A DNA stretch of 64,000 nucleotides from Flavobacteriales bacterium. GTDB lineage: Bacteria; Bacteroidota; Bacteroidia; Flavobacteriales_F; PHOS-HE28. This document shows, in pieces, positions 7,928 through 17,616 of this stretch; positions within the stretch are counted from its first letter, which is position 1; each line of letters opens with the position of its first letter. The notes under the pieces are model-generated. The model was not told where the DNA came from, did not search any database, and saw nothing but the letters and a program-made list of their open reading frames with translations. The translations under genes were made by a program, and so were the position numbers. The DNA lies in the NCBI GenBank assembly GCA_016702645.1, contig JADJDP010000018.1, positions 1-64,000 of the forward strand, written 5' to 3'.

Positions 7928-10900
7928 CGTGCCCGATGAGTTCCTTGCTCACCGCGCCCTGATCGGTGCTGGAGCGGTAGCGCACCTTCCACACGTAAAC
8001 GCCATCGGGTACCGGCTCCCCGTTGTAGCTGCCATCCCAGGTTGTTGACGGATCGTCCGAGGTGAAGATGCGCTCGCCCCAACGATCGAAGATGTAGAGG
8101 CTGAAATCGCGCAGCGGACCCTGGAACGATACCTGGAAGAATTCGTTGTTGCCATCGCCGTTCGGGGTGAAGGTGTTCGGCACGTACACGAACGGATCGC
8201 ATTCACCTTCGATCACCTCCAAGCTGGCTTCAGCATTGATACACTGCCCGGTTACATGCAAGGAATAGGTGCCGGCTTGATCGATCGTGATCGACGAAGT
8301 GGTGGCACCCGTGCTCCATTCGTACTGCGCCCGTGGTACGGTCACATCCAGCACCAGCGGTTGGTCCGGACAGTAGATGCTGTCCGTTCCCAGCGAGATC
8401 GAATCCACGCGTTCGAGCACGTTCACACGGATCTGGTCGGTCGCAGTGCAGCCTTGCAGCGAGAGCGTCACGGAATAGTCATCCTCCGTATCGACCAGAA
8501 TGGAGTCGTTCGTACTTCCGGTCGACCAGACCACATCGGCCATGCCGGCATCCACATGCAACAGCGCCGTGTCGCCTTCACAGATGGTAAGAACATCGGC
8601 GAGTTCCGGAGCCGTGAGCGGCACGTATGCGATCGTTACGTTGTCCTGTACGATGCACGCTGCCACTTGCACCTGCACGGAATAAGTACCCCCGGTGGAA
8701 ACCGTGATGGAGGTGCTCGAAGATCCCGTGCTCCAGGTGTGTTGTCCGGAGATCCCAGTGGCCAGCGTTACGACCTCGCCGGGGCAAAGGAGTTGATCCA
8801 CACCAAGGTCCAGGCTCGAAGGCACGAACACATCCACGGTGATGGCATCGGTGGCTGTACAGCCGTTGAGGTCGACCGTCACGGCGTAGGTTCCAGCTAC
8901 CGATACGAGTTGCGACCCCGCAAGGCTACCGTTGCTCCACAGGTAGCTGGCACCGATGTTCGTTGCATCGAGCAGGAGGGAGGCACCCTCGCAGATGGTG
9001 GTATCGTTCCCAAAGTCCACTGACGGTGCCGGTAGCACGATCGCCTGCGAACCATCCGTTGCGGAGCATCCGTTGATCGTTACCGTAACGGTCACGGGCT
9101 CATCCGTGCTCGTGGCATAGGTCGAAGAAGTGGATCCATCGTGCCAGAGGTAGGAGGCGCCGGGCGTTGTTGCATCGAAACTGGCTGTGTTTCCGGGACA
9201 GATCGATTGATCACCCCCGATATCGACAACCGGTAGCGGAACGATCGTAACGTTGATCTGGTCGGTGGCTGTACACTGGGCGATCGTTGCGACCACGCTA
9301 TAGGTGCCGCTTGTGGTCACATCGAGTTGCGCCGAGGTTGCGCCCGTGTTCCACAAATAGGTCGCGTTGGGCGCCGTGGCATCGAGCAACACCGGGGTGC
9401 CAGCACATGCGGTGATATCATCACCTAGATCGATGGAACCTGGATCGAGCACGAAGACTTCGACGGTATCCGATGCGGAACACACCCCCTGCGTTACGTT
9501 CACCCAAACGGTGGAAGTGGTGTTCACGGAGATCGAACTGCTCGTTTCCCCGGTGCTCCAATCGTAGCTCGCACCCGCGATACCAAGCGCGAAGACGACT
9601 TGATCCCCGCTGCACAGCTGAACATCCGGACCCAGATCGAACGTACCGGGAACGAGCACATCAATGTCCACTTGATCCGTGGCCGTGCATCCGTTCAAGG
9701 TCACCGTGACAGCGTACGATGCTGCCGCGCTCACCGTGATCGTAGGTGTGACGGAGCCATTGCTCCACGCATAGGTGGCTCCGATGTTCGTTGCATCAAG
9801 CGTCAGGTCATCACCTGCGCAGAGGGTCAGGTCATTGCCGAGATCGACGATCGGCACAGGGTTCACGATCACGTCCACGGTATCGCTCACCGAGCATGCA
9901 CCCTGGCTAGCCGTCACCCAATACGTGCCGGTGATATCCGTGGTGATCGCAGGCGTTTGTTCGCCGGTGCTCCACAAATAGGAAACACCCGGCATCGTTG
10001 CATCGAAGGTCACGGTCTCTCCATCGCACAACGTTACATCGGCACCAAGGTCGAGCGCGTTCAGGCTCAATACTGCGATGTCGATCGCGTCGGATGCCGT
10101 GCATCCGTTCAAGTCCACCGTGACGCTGTAGGTGGAAGCAGTGCTCACCGTGATCGTAGGTGTGTTGGCCCCATTGCTCCACGCATAGGTCGCACCCACG
10201 TTCGTTGCATCAAGGGTAATGTCATCGCCAGCGCAAAGCGTGAGGTCGCTGCCCAGGTCCACGCTCGGCACAGGGTTCACGATCACACCCACGGTATCGC
10301 TCACGGCACATCCGCCCTGGCTGGCTTCCACCCAGTACGTGCCAGCAACGTCCGTCGTTATCGTCGCGGTTTGCTCGCCAGTGCTCCAGAGAAACGAAAC
10401 CCCGGGCATCGTTGCATCGAAGGTCACGGTCTCCCCATCACAAAGCGTGACGTCCGGGCCAAGATCAAGGGAACTGAGGCTCAATACGGCAACATCCAGC
10501 TCATCGGTGGCGGTGCATCCGTTGAGATCGACCAGCACGGAATAGGTTCCCGCATTGCTCACCGTTATCGTCGGCGAACTCACACCAATGTTCCATGCAT
10601 AGGTCGCGCCGGGGAAGGTCGCGTCCAGCGTAACCACATCGCCGGCGCACAGCGTAAGGTCATTGCCGAGGTCCACCGTTGGTACGGGTTGAACAGTGAT
10701 ATTGATCGTATCGCTCACGGAACAAAGGCCCTGCGTGGCTTCGACCCAATAGATACCTGTTGTGCTCGCAGTGATCGTGGCTGACGAGGCGCCAGTGCTC
10801 CAATCGTAGGTCGCGCCGGGTAGTGTTCCATCCAGCAATACGCTCTGCCCTTGGCAGAGGACGATGTCCGCACCCAGGTCGATGGCATCCGGTGTGGCTT

Positions 10901-13547
10901 CGATCACGTTGATCGCATCGGTGGCCGTGCAGCCAGCAACGTTCGAGAGCGTTACGGAATAGGTTCCGCCTTGCGCTACGCTGATCGTTGCGGTTTGAGC
11001 GCCGGTGTTCCACAAATACGAAACTCCTGCAGCGGTGGCATCCAGCAGAATGACATCGCCGGTACACAAGGTCTGGTCCGGCCCAAGGTCCACGATGGGA
11101 GTGGCAACGGTGCTAACGTCGATGGCATCGCTCACCGTGCACGAGCCTTGGGTTACAACAACAGTGTAGGTGCCGCTGGTCGATACATCGATCGTTGGCG
11201 TTTGAGCGCCGGTGTTCCAGAGGTAGGTGGCACCGGCTATAGTGGCGTCAAGTGTGAGTTGGTCGCCCATGCAGATGCTTGCATCAGGCCCCAGATCGAC
11301 CGCTATTGGTGCTGCGTAGGTCGCTGTGATGGCGTCGTTCGCCACGCAGCCGTTCGCGTCGGTGAGTTGCACGGTTACCGGTCCGCCGCTCTGGATCAGG
11401 TAGGTCGAAGCGCTGGATCCATCCTGCCACAGATAGCTCGCACCGGGTTGGGCAACGTTCAACAACAGGTCATCGCCAAGGCATAGTGTCACATCGCCAC
11501 CAAGGTCCACGGATGCGGCTGGGTAACCGCCGATGTTGATCGCGTCACTGGAACTGCAGCCGTTCACCGTCACTTGAACGGAATACGGGCCAGGTGTCGC
11601 GGAGATCATTGGAGTAACTGCTCCGCTGCTCCAGAGGTAGGTCGCGCCCGCTGTGCTCGCATCAAGCGTTGCCGTGATACCCGGACACACCGAGAAATCG
11701 TTCCCGAGGGAGACCACCGGGAGCGGTGTCACGAAAACTTCCGCCGAGTCACGCACAATGCAGCCATTGGTGGTCACATCCACCCAATACACACCTGCGG
11801 TGCTTGGTTGGATCGAGCTGCCGTTCGCGCCGGTGTTCCAGGAATAGGTCGCCCCTGCCACGTTCACGCTGAAAGAGGCCGACGCACCAGCACAGATGGT
11901 TTGATCGGCACCCAGGTCGAAGACGGGCAAGACGTAATTGCCAAGTGTCATGTCGTCGGCATTGCTGCAACCGTTCACCGTTACCAGCACACTGATGTTC
12001 CCCGGAGTGCTCGTTGTCAGTGTTGGGCCGCTGCTTCCACCACTCCACAAGTAGGTGCCACCAGGTAAGGTTGCATCCAATGTGATCGCCGTTCCAGGAC
12101 ATACGATCTGGTCCGGGCCGATGTCCACCACGGGCAACGGGGTCACGGATACGTTCATCGCATCGGTGCCTGTGCATCCGTTCACGGTGACGTCAACATC
12201 GTACGTGCCGCTTGCGTTCACGGTCAAGGTGGGACCACCGGATCCATCGTTCCAGAGGTAGGTCGCACCGGGTGTGGTGGCGTCGAGCGTGGCTTGGTCT
12301 CCTGCACAAAATGTCAGGTCCGGCCCCAGGTTGGGTGTGGGCGTGGTGTTGTACGCGATGTCAACAGCATCGCTACTGAAGCAACCGTTCAAAAGAACAC
12401 CCACCGAGTAGGTGCCGGGCCCGCTCACGTTGAAGGTGCTCGCCGTACTACCGTCCTGCCATGTATAGGTGGCACCGGGAAGCGTGGCGACAAGGGTGGT
12501 ACTTTGCCCGGTACACAGTGTTTGGTCCGGACCGAGGTCCACCACAGGCACTGGGTTGTAGCTCACCTGCACGTTGTCCGTGGCGGAGCAGTTGTTGGCG
12601 GTCACGGTCACGGAGTAGTTGCCCGGGGCCGTTACGTTGAAACTGGAGTTCGTGGAAGCATCCTGCCACAAGTAGCTGCCACCTGCCACGCTCGCATCCA
12701 ACGTGGTGCTCTGGCCGGTGCAAAGCGTGGTGGCCGGACCGAGGTCGAACGCAGGCAGTGGCGTCACGTTCACGTTCACCGAGTCACGCAGGACGATCGT
12801 GCCCAACATGCTGATGTCGTCCAGTCCGATGTCGTTGCCGATACCATCACCGCTCATGGCCTTGAGACAGATGTTGGCGGCGGTCTGGCCAGGGCCGGTC
12901 GTCCAAGTCTGCGTGATCGTTTGCCAGCCGGTTCCGAAGGCGGGCATGTTCACTTCGGGGCCTACAATGGCACCATCGATCCACCATTGCAACCTGGCGG
13001 GTGTCCCGTTGCTCAATGAACGGGCGCGGTAGCTGAGGGTGTAGGTCTGGCCCGGGCAAACGACCACATCCTGGCACCACACTAGAAAAAGTGCACTGGG
13101 CCAGCCACTGTTGACCATCATGAAGTTGCCATTGCCCGTGCCGCTGAACTGGGGGTGGTACAACGCGGCGTTCGTGGCGATCCAGTAATTGCCGTCCGTG
13201 GTGAGCGTGCTGTTGTAGGTGAACTGGGAGGTGAAACCCGTGTTCCCGGCCGTGAAGTTGCCGTTGGTCACCAACTGCGGGCTTGGGTAGGAAACTTGGC
13301 ACCAGTAGGTCCCCGCCGTGTTCACATTGATGTTCTGATTGCCCGATCCGGTGCTCCACAAGTAGTTGCTGTAACCGGAAGGACCGTTGAGCAACACCGA
13401 TTGTCCCTGGCAGATCGTCTGATCGGGGTCGATGGTGATGGAGCATACCGGCTGCGCGAGGGCTGGAATGCAGGTAGCCGTCAGCAAGACCACAAGGCCC
13501 ACTGAAAGACGATAGCTGCTTGGTTCCCAGACCTTCATCGCGCACAC
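7911..13547 (-). CDS. Giant repeat adhesin with T9SS type-B (gliding-motility) C-terminal domain
   Basis: 1878 residues, uninterrupted. Signal peptide near the N terminus ('LVVLLTATCIPALAQ'); the ATG at 13538 (MKVWEPSS) is an equally good start. Next comes a carbohydrate-binding-like or jelly-roll domain (about 75-250: 'LVTNGNFTAGNTGFTSQFTY', 'GNFMMVNSGWPSALF'). Then about 22 Ig/PKD-like modules of about 70 residues, each built as 'DLG.D.tLC.G....LdAt..ga.YlWs.G...p.itv...GtY.V.v...gC...D'. The end (about 1780-1878) is the CHU_C-type domain: 'PFVYVPNTFTPNGDGNNEFF', 'YIFDRWGERIFTSDDPSTTW', ending 'LIGHVTVLR'. This domain directs T9SS export and surface attachment. Expected role: cell-surface adhesion. 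The paired cysteines in each module suggest disulfides. The methyltransferase gene lies 58 bases upstream on the same strand. Confidence 0.92.
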   Translation of the reverse strand: MCAMKVWEPSSYRLSVGLVVLLTATCIPALAQPVCSITIDPDQTICQGQSVLLNGPSGYSNYLWSTGSGNQNINVNTAGTYWCQVSYPSPQLVTNGNFTAGNTGFTSQFTYNSTLTTDGNYWIATNAALYHPQFSGTGNGNFMMVNSGWPSALFLVWCQDVVVCPGQTYTLSYRARSLSNGTPARLQWWIDGAIVGPEVNMPAFGTGWQTITQTWTTGPGQTAANICLKAMSGDGIGNDIGLDDISMLGTIVLRDSVNVNVTPLPAFDLGPATTLCTGQSTTLDASVAGGSYLWQDASTNSSFNVTAPGNYSVTVTANNCSATDNVQVSYNPVPVVDLGPDQTLCTGQSTTLVATLPGATYTWQDGSTASTFNVSGPGTYSVGVLLNGCFSSDAVDIAYNTTPTPNLGPDLTFCAGDQATLDATTPGATYLWNDGSGGPTLTVNASGTYDVDVTVNGCTGTDAMNVSVTPLPVVDIGPDQIVCPGTAITLDATLPGGTYLWSGGSSGPTLTTSTPGNISVLVTVNGCSNADDMTLGNYVLPVFDLGADQTICAGASASFSVNVAGATYSWNTGANGSSIQPSTAGVYWVDVTTNGCIVRDSAEVFVTPLPVVSLGNDFSVCPGITATLDASTAGATYLWSSGAVTPMISATPGPYSVQVTVNGCSSSDAINIGGYPAASVDLGGDVTLCLGDDLLLNVAQPGASYLWQDGSSASTYLIQSGGPVTVQLTDANGCVANDAITATYAAPIAVDLGPDASICMGDQLTLDATIAGATYLWNTGAQTPTIDVSTSGTYTVVVTQGSCTVSDAIDVSTVATPIVDLGPDQTLCTGDVILLDATAAGVSYLWNTGAQTATISVAQGGTYSVTLSNVAGCTATDAINVIEATPDAIDLGADIVLCQGQSVLLDGTLPGATYDWSTGASSATITASTTGIYWVEATQGLCSVSDTINITVQPVPTVDLGNDLTLCAGDVVTLDATFPGATYAWNIGVSSPTITVSNAGTYSVLVDLNGCTATDELDVAVLSLSSLDLGPDVTLCDGETVTFDATMPGVSFLWSTGEQTATITTDVAGTYWVEASQGGCAVSDTVGVIVNPVPSVDLGSDLTLCAGDDITLDATNVGATYAWSNGANTPTITVSTASTYSVTVDLNGCTASDAIDIAVLSLNALDLGADVTLCDGETVTFDATMPGVSYLWSTGEQTPAITTDITGTYWVTASQGACSVSDTVDVIVNPVPIVDLGNDLTLCAGDDLTLDATNIGATYAWSNGSVTPTITVSAAASYAVTVTLNGCTATDQVDIDVLVPGTFDLGPDVQLCSGDQVVFALGIAGASYDWSTGETSSSISVNTTSTVWVNVTQGVCSASDTVEVFVLDPGSIDLGDDITACAGTPVLLDATAPNATYLWNTGATSAQLDVTTSGTYSVVATIAQCTATDQINVTIVPLPVVDIGGDQSICPGNTASFDATTPGASYLWHDGSTSSTYATSTDEPVTVTVTINGCSATDGSQAIVLPAPSVDFGNDTTICEGASLLLDATNIGASYLWSNGSLAGSQLVSVAGTYAVTVDLNGCTATDAITVDVFVPSSLDLGVDQLLCPGEVVTLATGISGQHTWSTGSSSTSITVSTGGTYSVQVQVAACIVQDNVTIAYVPLTAPELADVLTICEGDTALLHVDAGMADVVWSTGSTNDSILVDTEDDYSVTLSLQGCTATDQIRVNVLERVDSISLGTDSIYCPDQPLVLDVTVPRAQYEWSTGATTSSITIDQAGTYSLHVTGQCINAEASLEVIEGECDPFVYVPNTFTPNGDGNNEFFQVSFQGPLRDFSLYIFDRWGERIFTSDDPSTTWDGSYNGEPVPDGVYVWKVRYRSSTDQGAVSKELIGHVTVLR
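8300..13440 (-). repeat. Tandem protein-module repeats coding for the adhesin
   Basis: About 22 degenerate modules of 200-220 bases. Within 9.7-10.7 kb the similarity becomes nearly DNA-identical with a period of 414 bases (two modules): GGCATCGTTGCATCGAAGGT starts at 9991 and again at 10405. This shows recent duplication of a two-module block. Confidence 0.8.
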
Positions 13548-13605
13548 ATGGCAGGCAAAGTTCGGACCATCGGGGCGAACGGGGAAAGGGGGCGGCAGGT
13601 ATGTA

Positions 13606-14259
13606 TCAACGGGCGATGAACACCCTGTTGACGCCTTCCAACCGCAATTCGTCCACTGTGTTGAAGACCTTTCTCAGATTGTCATGCACGCGTTGGCAAC
13701 GGCCCTCGCTGACCTCATCATAAGCCACTGTGTTGAAGCAGAGTACACCTTCGCAGCGGTCGCGCAGGGCATGGGCGAAGCCCAGGGTATCCACCCCTCG
13801 GGCCAAGTCCAGGTCCTCGAAGAGGTCCACAACCACCAGATCGTATCGATCCCGGTCGGCATGTACGTGCAAAATGGCATCCCCCTCGGCGATCTGTAGG
13901 TCGGCCACCAGGTCTAGTTCAAAATGCGTGCGCCCCATCGCGATCATGGCGGGATCGATCTCCACTGCGGTGATCGTGGACACAATGAGGAGTTCCTTCC
14001 TCAGGATCCGCGGAACGCTCCCTCCCCCCAAACCCAGCAGCAGAACGTTCACGGGTGGTCGCTTCTTCAATTCGATCTTGGCGAACACGGACTGCCACAC
14101 GCGGTGCAAGCTCCCGAAGGACTGGTTCCCGTAAGGACTGTTCAACACCAACCGCCCGGCTTCGTAACGCGCCTCCAGCTTGCCGAAGCGCCCCTCCGTC
14201 GTCGCTCTGCCGATCGGCCATAACCAACTGAGCAGGCGTGAAAACAGCGCAGACATCAT
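13606..14259 (-). CDS. Spermidine-synthase-like methyltransferase
   Basis: 217 residues from the ATG at 14259 (MMSALFSRLLSWLWPIGRAT); 14256 is an alternative. The longer frame to 14646 is rejected because it lies antisense to the cyclase gene. A Rossmann SAM-dependent fold is clear: motif I 'VNVLLLGLGGGSVPRILRKE', the acidic loop 'TAVEIDPAMIAMGRTHFELD', then 'IAEGDAILHVHADRDRYDLV' and 'VVDLFEDLDLARGVDTLGFA'. This is the spermidine synthase/SpeE-like branch. The N-terminal part 'LEARYEAGRLVLNSPYGNQS' matches the small beta-domain of such proteins, but the usual polyamine gate residues cannot be confirmed, so it may act on something other than putrescine. Likely cytosolic. It starts divergently, 63 bases from the cyclase gene at 14323. 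Confidence 0.8.
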   Translation of the reverse strand: MMSALFSRLLSWLWPIGRATTEGRFGKLEARYEAGRLVLNSPYGNQSFGSLHRVWQSVFAKIELKKRPPVNVLLLGLGGGSVPRILRKELLIVSTITAVEIDPAMIAMGRTHFELDLVADLQIAEGDAILHVHADRDRYDLVVVDLFEDLDLARGVDTLGFAHALRDRCEGVLCFNTVAYDEVSEGRCQRVHDNLRKVFNTVDELRLEGVNRVFIAR

Positions 14260-14288
14260 GCGCACAAAGATGCCGCAACCGCTCCCCG

Positions 14289-14296
14289 TACTTTCG
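14289..14296 (+). promoter_or_regulatory. Candidate -7 promoter element (TACTTTCG)
   Basis: TACTTTCG, 27 bases before the ATG at 14323 in a 63-base divergent gap. It matches TAnnTTTG with one change. Confidence 0.3.
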
Positions 14297-14322
14297 CGCC
14301 CCGTTTTGCTGAAGGGAACATC

Positions 14323-15366
14323 ATGAACGCGATCACCCGCTACAAACTGCGCAAGGTCCTGAAGTACGCCCTCGTGGCGGCCTTCGTGGCGTGGGTGCTC
14401 ACGCTCTTCAGCGGGGATGGCGTCGATCCGTTCGTGATCGCCGGTTGGGGACTTCTGGGCCTTTGGACCGGTGTGCTGGAGGAATTCCTTTTCGGTCGTC
14501 GTTTCCGATCGCTGGCCGTGCCGTTCCAGTTCTTGGGCAAGGTGATCCTCGTGAGCCTTCTCACGGTGGCCTTGATCGTGCTCGCATTGTTGCTGAATTC
14601 GGAGCGCTTCACTTTGCTCGCATCCGATGCGCCCTATCGGGTGCACGAGATCTTCGTCATGATGCAGTTCTATCAGTTGGTGCTGCGTGTGGTCGTGGTC
14701 ACTTCGATTGCCATCATGGTGGTGCAGGTGGAGGAGTGGATGGGACGACGAACGTTCCTGGGTTTCCTGCTCGGGCGCTACGAACGACCCAAGCGGGAAG
14801 AACGGGTGGTACTCACCATGGACCTTGTCGGCAGCACGGGGCTTGCGGAACGTATGGGCGACCTAGCCTATTACCGCTTCCTCAACCACACCTACTCGCT
14901 CATGACCGATGCGGTGTTGCGCAACGAGGCGGATATCCACAAGTACGTGGGTGACGAAGTGATCTTCACCTGGCCCATGCGCATCGGGTTGCGGGAGCAC
15001 AACTGTATGGACCTTTTCTTCGACATCACGCAGCGGATCAAGGAGCATGAGAACGATATGTTGCGCGAGTACGGTGTGGTGCCGGAATACCGCGCTGCGC
15101 TGCATGGTGGCCGTGTGATCAGCGCACAAGTAGGCCACATCAAGCGCACGGTTGACCTCAGTGGCGACGTGATGAACAGCGTGTCGCGCATGCTCGGCCT
15201 TGCCAAGAACATGAAGGTGGACTTCCTCGTGAGCGCCGAGTTGCTAGCACGCATGCCCGCCGTTGGTGAGCGGTTCACCGTGGGACCGCAGCACATCGTA
15301 CCGGTGAAAGGGAAGCGCCGCGAGGTGCGCGTGCATGAAGCGGTGCGCAAGGCCATCGAGCCATGA
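14323..15366 (+). CDS. Membrane class III adenylate/guanylate cyclase
   Basis: 347 residues. Residues 1-150 hold about four membrane helices ('YALVAAFVAWVLTLF', 'VIAGWGLLGLWTGVLEEFLF', 'VILVSLLTVALIVLALLL', 'LVLRVVVVTSIAIMVVQV'). A class III cyclase domain follows, with the first metal-binding aspartate at 167 (LTMDLVGST) and the second at 211 (KYVGDEVIFTW). Product: cAMP or cGMP from ATP or GTP; the base-specificity residues cannot be assigned with confidence. The domain layout matches Bacteroidota membrane cyclases without an extracellular sensor. The next gene begins inside its stop codon region (ATGA overlap), so they share an mRNA. A paralogue lies convergently at 16477-17545, with similar N-terminal helices and cyclase domain. 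Confidence 0.9.
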   Translation: MNAITRYKLRKVLKYALVAAFVAWVLTLFSGDGVDPFVIAGWGLLGLWTGVLEEFLFGRRFRSLAVPFQFLGKVILVSLLTVALIVLALLLNSERFTLLASDAPYRVHEIFVMMQFYQLVLRVVVVTSIAIMVVQVEEWMGRRTFLGFLLGRYERPKREERVVLTMDLVGSTGLAERMGDLAYYRFLNHTYSLMTDAVLRNEADIHKYVGDEVIFTWPMRIGLREHNCMDLFFDITQRIKEHENDMLREYGVVPEYRAALHGGRVISAQVGHIKRTVDLSGDVMNSVSRMLGLAKNMKVDFLVSAELLARMPAVGERFTVGPQHIVPVKGKRREVRVHEAVRKAIEP

Positions 15367-16463
15367 GCCGTTCGTTCGTCCTTGTCGCCCTGCTGTTCGC
15401 GTTCTGCTTCGCGCAAGCACAGGTTCCCGTGCCCTTCACTTCGAACACCGAGCGTTTCATGGTCTTCCATCGTGGCAGTTTCCATGAGGTGGAGCCGCGA
15501 CCTCCAAAGAGCGTGTTCGCCATGGAAGGGCAGGTCATGTACGTGGACCACGACGGTCACCTGAAGATGTACGACCCCGAAAGCGACCGTATGCACCTGC
15601 TCGATCGCGATCCAGGAACGGACATACGTGCGACCCGGCAGCGCATCGTATGGCACGTGCACGATACACTGAAGACCGAACGAGATGGACGTGCTGTGCC
15701 GATCATGGATCGTGTGCAGCACTATGAGGTGACCGATAGCCTCGTGGTGTTCATCGATAGCACCTTGCATCAACTGGGTGTACTGTGGAAGGGTCGCTCC
15801 CATACGCTCGCCGATGTGCTGCCCGGCAGCGAGCGACCGCAATGGATGCAAGGCAGCAACACCGTTGCATTCTTCAACAAGGAAGCGCGCAAGGTGCTGT
15901 ATTTCCACCGCGGCAAAGTGGAAGTACTATGCGATAGCACCGATGTGGGCATCGTGGCCACCGGCGGCGATGTGATCGGCTACTGGGATGGCAATAGCAA
16001 GCGCTTCATGGCGATGTACAAAGGGGCCACGCTGTTCCTGAGCGATCTGCGGCCGTTGAACGCGCAGGCCGGTGAGGGCATGCTCGCTTTCGTGGATGGG
16101 AACGGCCGCTTGAAGTGTTTCCAGGACGGGATGGTGCATACCGTGTCGGACGAGGTCCCGAGCGCGTATTGGGTGAAGGATCGAGTGTTGATCTACCTGG
16201 ACCAGGGCCGGTTCAAGCTCTTCCGGCCGGAAGGATCGGTCCTTGTGGAGCAGTACGTGCCAGAGCGCTGGAAAGTGGAGGGCAACATGCTCGTGTACCT
16301 CGACATCAACCGTGAAGTGCGCGGTGTGCGCAATGGTGAGCGCGTTCGTTTCGGGAGCGAACCGAACGTTGCAACCTTCGACCTCTTCGGTGATCACGTC
16401 GTCCACCGCAACATGGTCGGTAACACGGTGATCGCAACGCCCAAGCGCACCTGGGCTTACTGA
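15363..16463 (+). CDS. Exported beta-propeller-like protein of unknown function
   Basis: 366 residues, signal peptide 1-20 (ending FCFAQAQ). The mature chain has repeated short beta-strand phrases of the form 'VMYVDHDGHLKMYDPESDRM', 'VVFIDSTLHQLGVLWKGRSH', 'LAFVDGNGRLKCFQDGMVHT', 'LIYLDQGRFKLFRPEGSVLV'. This suggests a six- or seven-bladed propeller. No catalytic residues are recognised. It overlaps the upstream cyclase gene by 4 bases, so it is translationally coupled and may act with it on the periplasmic side, although the cyclase has little extracellular mass of its own. Partner or ligand unknown. Confidence 0.85.
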   Translation: MSRSFVLVALLFAFCFAQAQVPVPFTSNTERFMVFHRGSFHEVEPRPPKSVFAMEGQVMYVDHDGHLKMYDPESDRMHLLDRDPGTDIRATRQRIVWHVHDTLKTERDGRAVPIMDRVQHYEVTDSLVVFIDSTLHQLGVLWKGRSHTLADVLPGSERPQWMQGSNTVAFFNKEARKVLYFHRGKVEVLCDSTDVGIVATGGDVIGYWDGNSKRFMAMYKGATLFLSDLRPLNAQAGEGMLAFVDGNGRLKCFQDGMVHTVSDEVPSAYWVKDRVLIYLDQGRFKLFRPEGSVLVEQYVPERWKVEGNMLVYLDINREVRGVRNGERVRFGSEPNVATFDLFGDHVVHRNMVGNTVIATPKRTWAY

Positions 16464-16476
16464 TGCGCGGATGCGC

Positions 16477-17545
16477 TCACGATACGGGTGCTTTCACGGC
16501 ATCCGGATGCTGGATGGTCCAGAGGCTCACCGCGCTCTTCTTTCCCTTCAAGGAAATGCTACCGATCTCGCGCACAGGCAGGGGCCCCACCGGCAGCAGC
16601 AGGTCCAACAGTTCCTTGCTGATGAGGTTGTCCACACCATGTTCGTTGCAGCTGTTCTGGATGCGTGCGGCCGTGTTCACCACATCGCCGCTGTAGATCC
16701 GTTCCTTCTTCACCAGACCCACTTCGCCCGTTGTCACTTCACCGTAGTGGAAACCGGCCTTGAACGCCGGGACGATGCCATAGCGCTGTTCGTAGTGCGC
16801 GGCGCGACGCTGCAGCTTGGCGCGGATGTTCAAGAAGCAGCGTACGCAACGCTGTTTGTTGATGCCCCGCTTCAACGGCCAGCTAACGCTGATCTCATCG
16901 CCCACGTACTGGTAGATCTCGCCCCGCGAATCCACGATGGGGTCGGTGATGTCGCTGAAGAGCTCGTTGAGGAGGCGGAAGTACTTCACGTGCCCGAGGT
17001 CCTCGGCGATCGAGGTGGACGAACGCATGTCCAGGAACATGAAGATCCGTAGTTCTTGTTGTGGCTTGTGGTAGATGCCCGTGAGATGGCCCACACCACC
17101 GTTGCCGTATTGGTCGCTCAGCCGCACCATGAGCATGGTGGCGCCCATGAGCAAGGTCCAGTAGAGGTATTGTCCCAACCAGTTCAAACTGTAGAGCCGT
17201 TCGGTGGTCGTGCCGCCGAGGTGATCGCCCTGCGCTGGAAGCCATGCACCCGTGGCAACAACAACTGGGAACACAAGTGCTGCCATGATCGCGAGGGCGC
17301 TGAAGTACGGCAGGCGTCGCAGGCGATCGCGCAGGAGGAAGATGTAGAGACCACCACCGAACAAGCCGGCCAGGACGGATATGAGCAGGCGTTCATCGAT
17401 CCGCCGCAGCAATTCGCTCTGCACGCCGTGCGACACCAACGCATTGTGCTCGAAAAGGTCGGTGACCAAACCCACCACGACCCACCCCAGGGGTGATCAG
17501 GGGCGTGCGACGAGCGCGCAACTTCAGACGGGCGAAGCGGTCCAT
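16477..17545 (-). CDS. Membrane class III nucleotide cyclase, one frameshift near the N terminus
   Basis: Restored start MDRFARLKLRARRTPLIT at 17545, then a one-base gap in a C run near 17493, then 'PLGWVVVGLVTDLFEHNALV'. About 356 residues. About four membrane helices in the first 160 residues ('LISVLAGLFGGGLYIFLL', 'YFSALAIMAALVFPVVVATG', 'LYWTLLMGATMLMVRLSD') are followed by the cyclase domain with metal aspartates in 'IFMFLDMRSSTSIAEDLG' and 'YQYVGDEISVSWPLKRG', and 'IYSGDVVNTAARIQNSC' in the dimer-forming part. It shares its layout and 'R.LKLR' N terminus with the gene at 14323, so it is a diverged paralogue. It ends 13 bases from the convergent exported-protein gene. The small membrane-protein gene at 17617 lies upstream in the same direction. 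Confidence 0.87.
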
Positions 17546-17616
17546 GGGCGGCGAATGTAGCCGGGTGATGTTGCGGCAATGTGAACTTCACGCGCACCGG
17601 ACAGGCCGCCCGATCG

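Noticed and set aside
7911..13547. Regular repeats that could suggest a CRISPR array
   Set aside because: The repeats are degenerate, in frame and code for Ig/PKD-like modules in one unbroken gene; there are no constant repeats with unique spacers.
14260..14646. N-terminal extension of the methyltransferase gene to 14646
   Set aside because: Runs antisense into the cyclase gene and has no conserved content; homology starts at the ATG at 14259.
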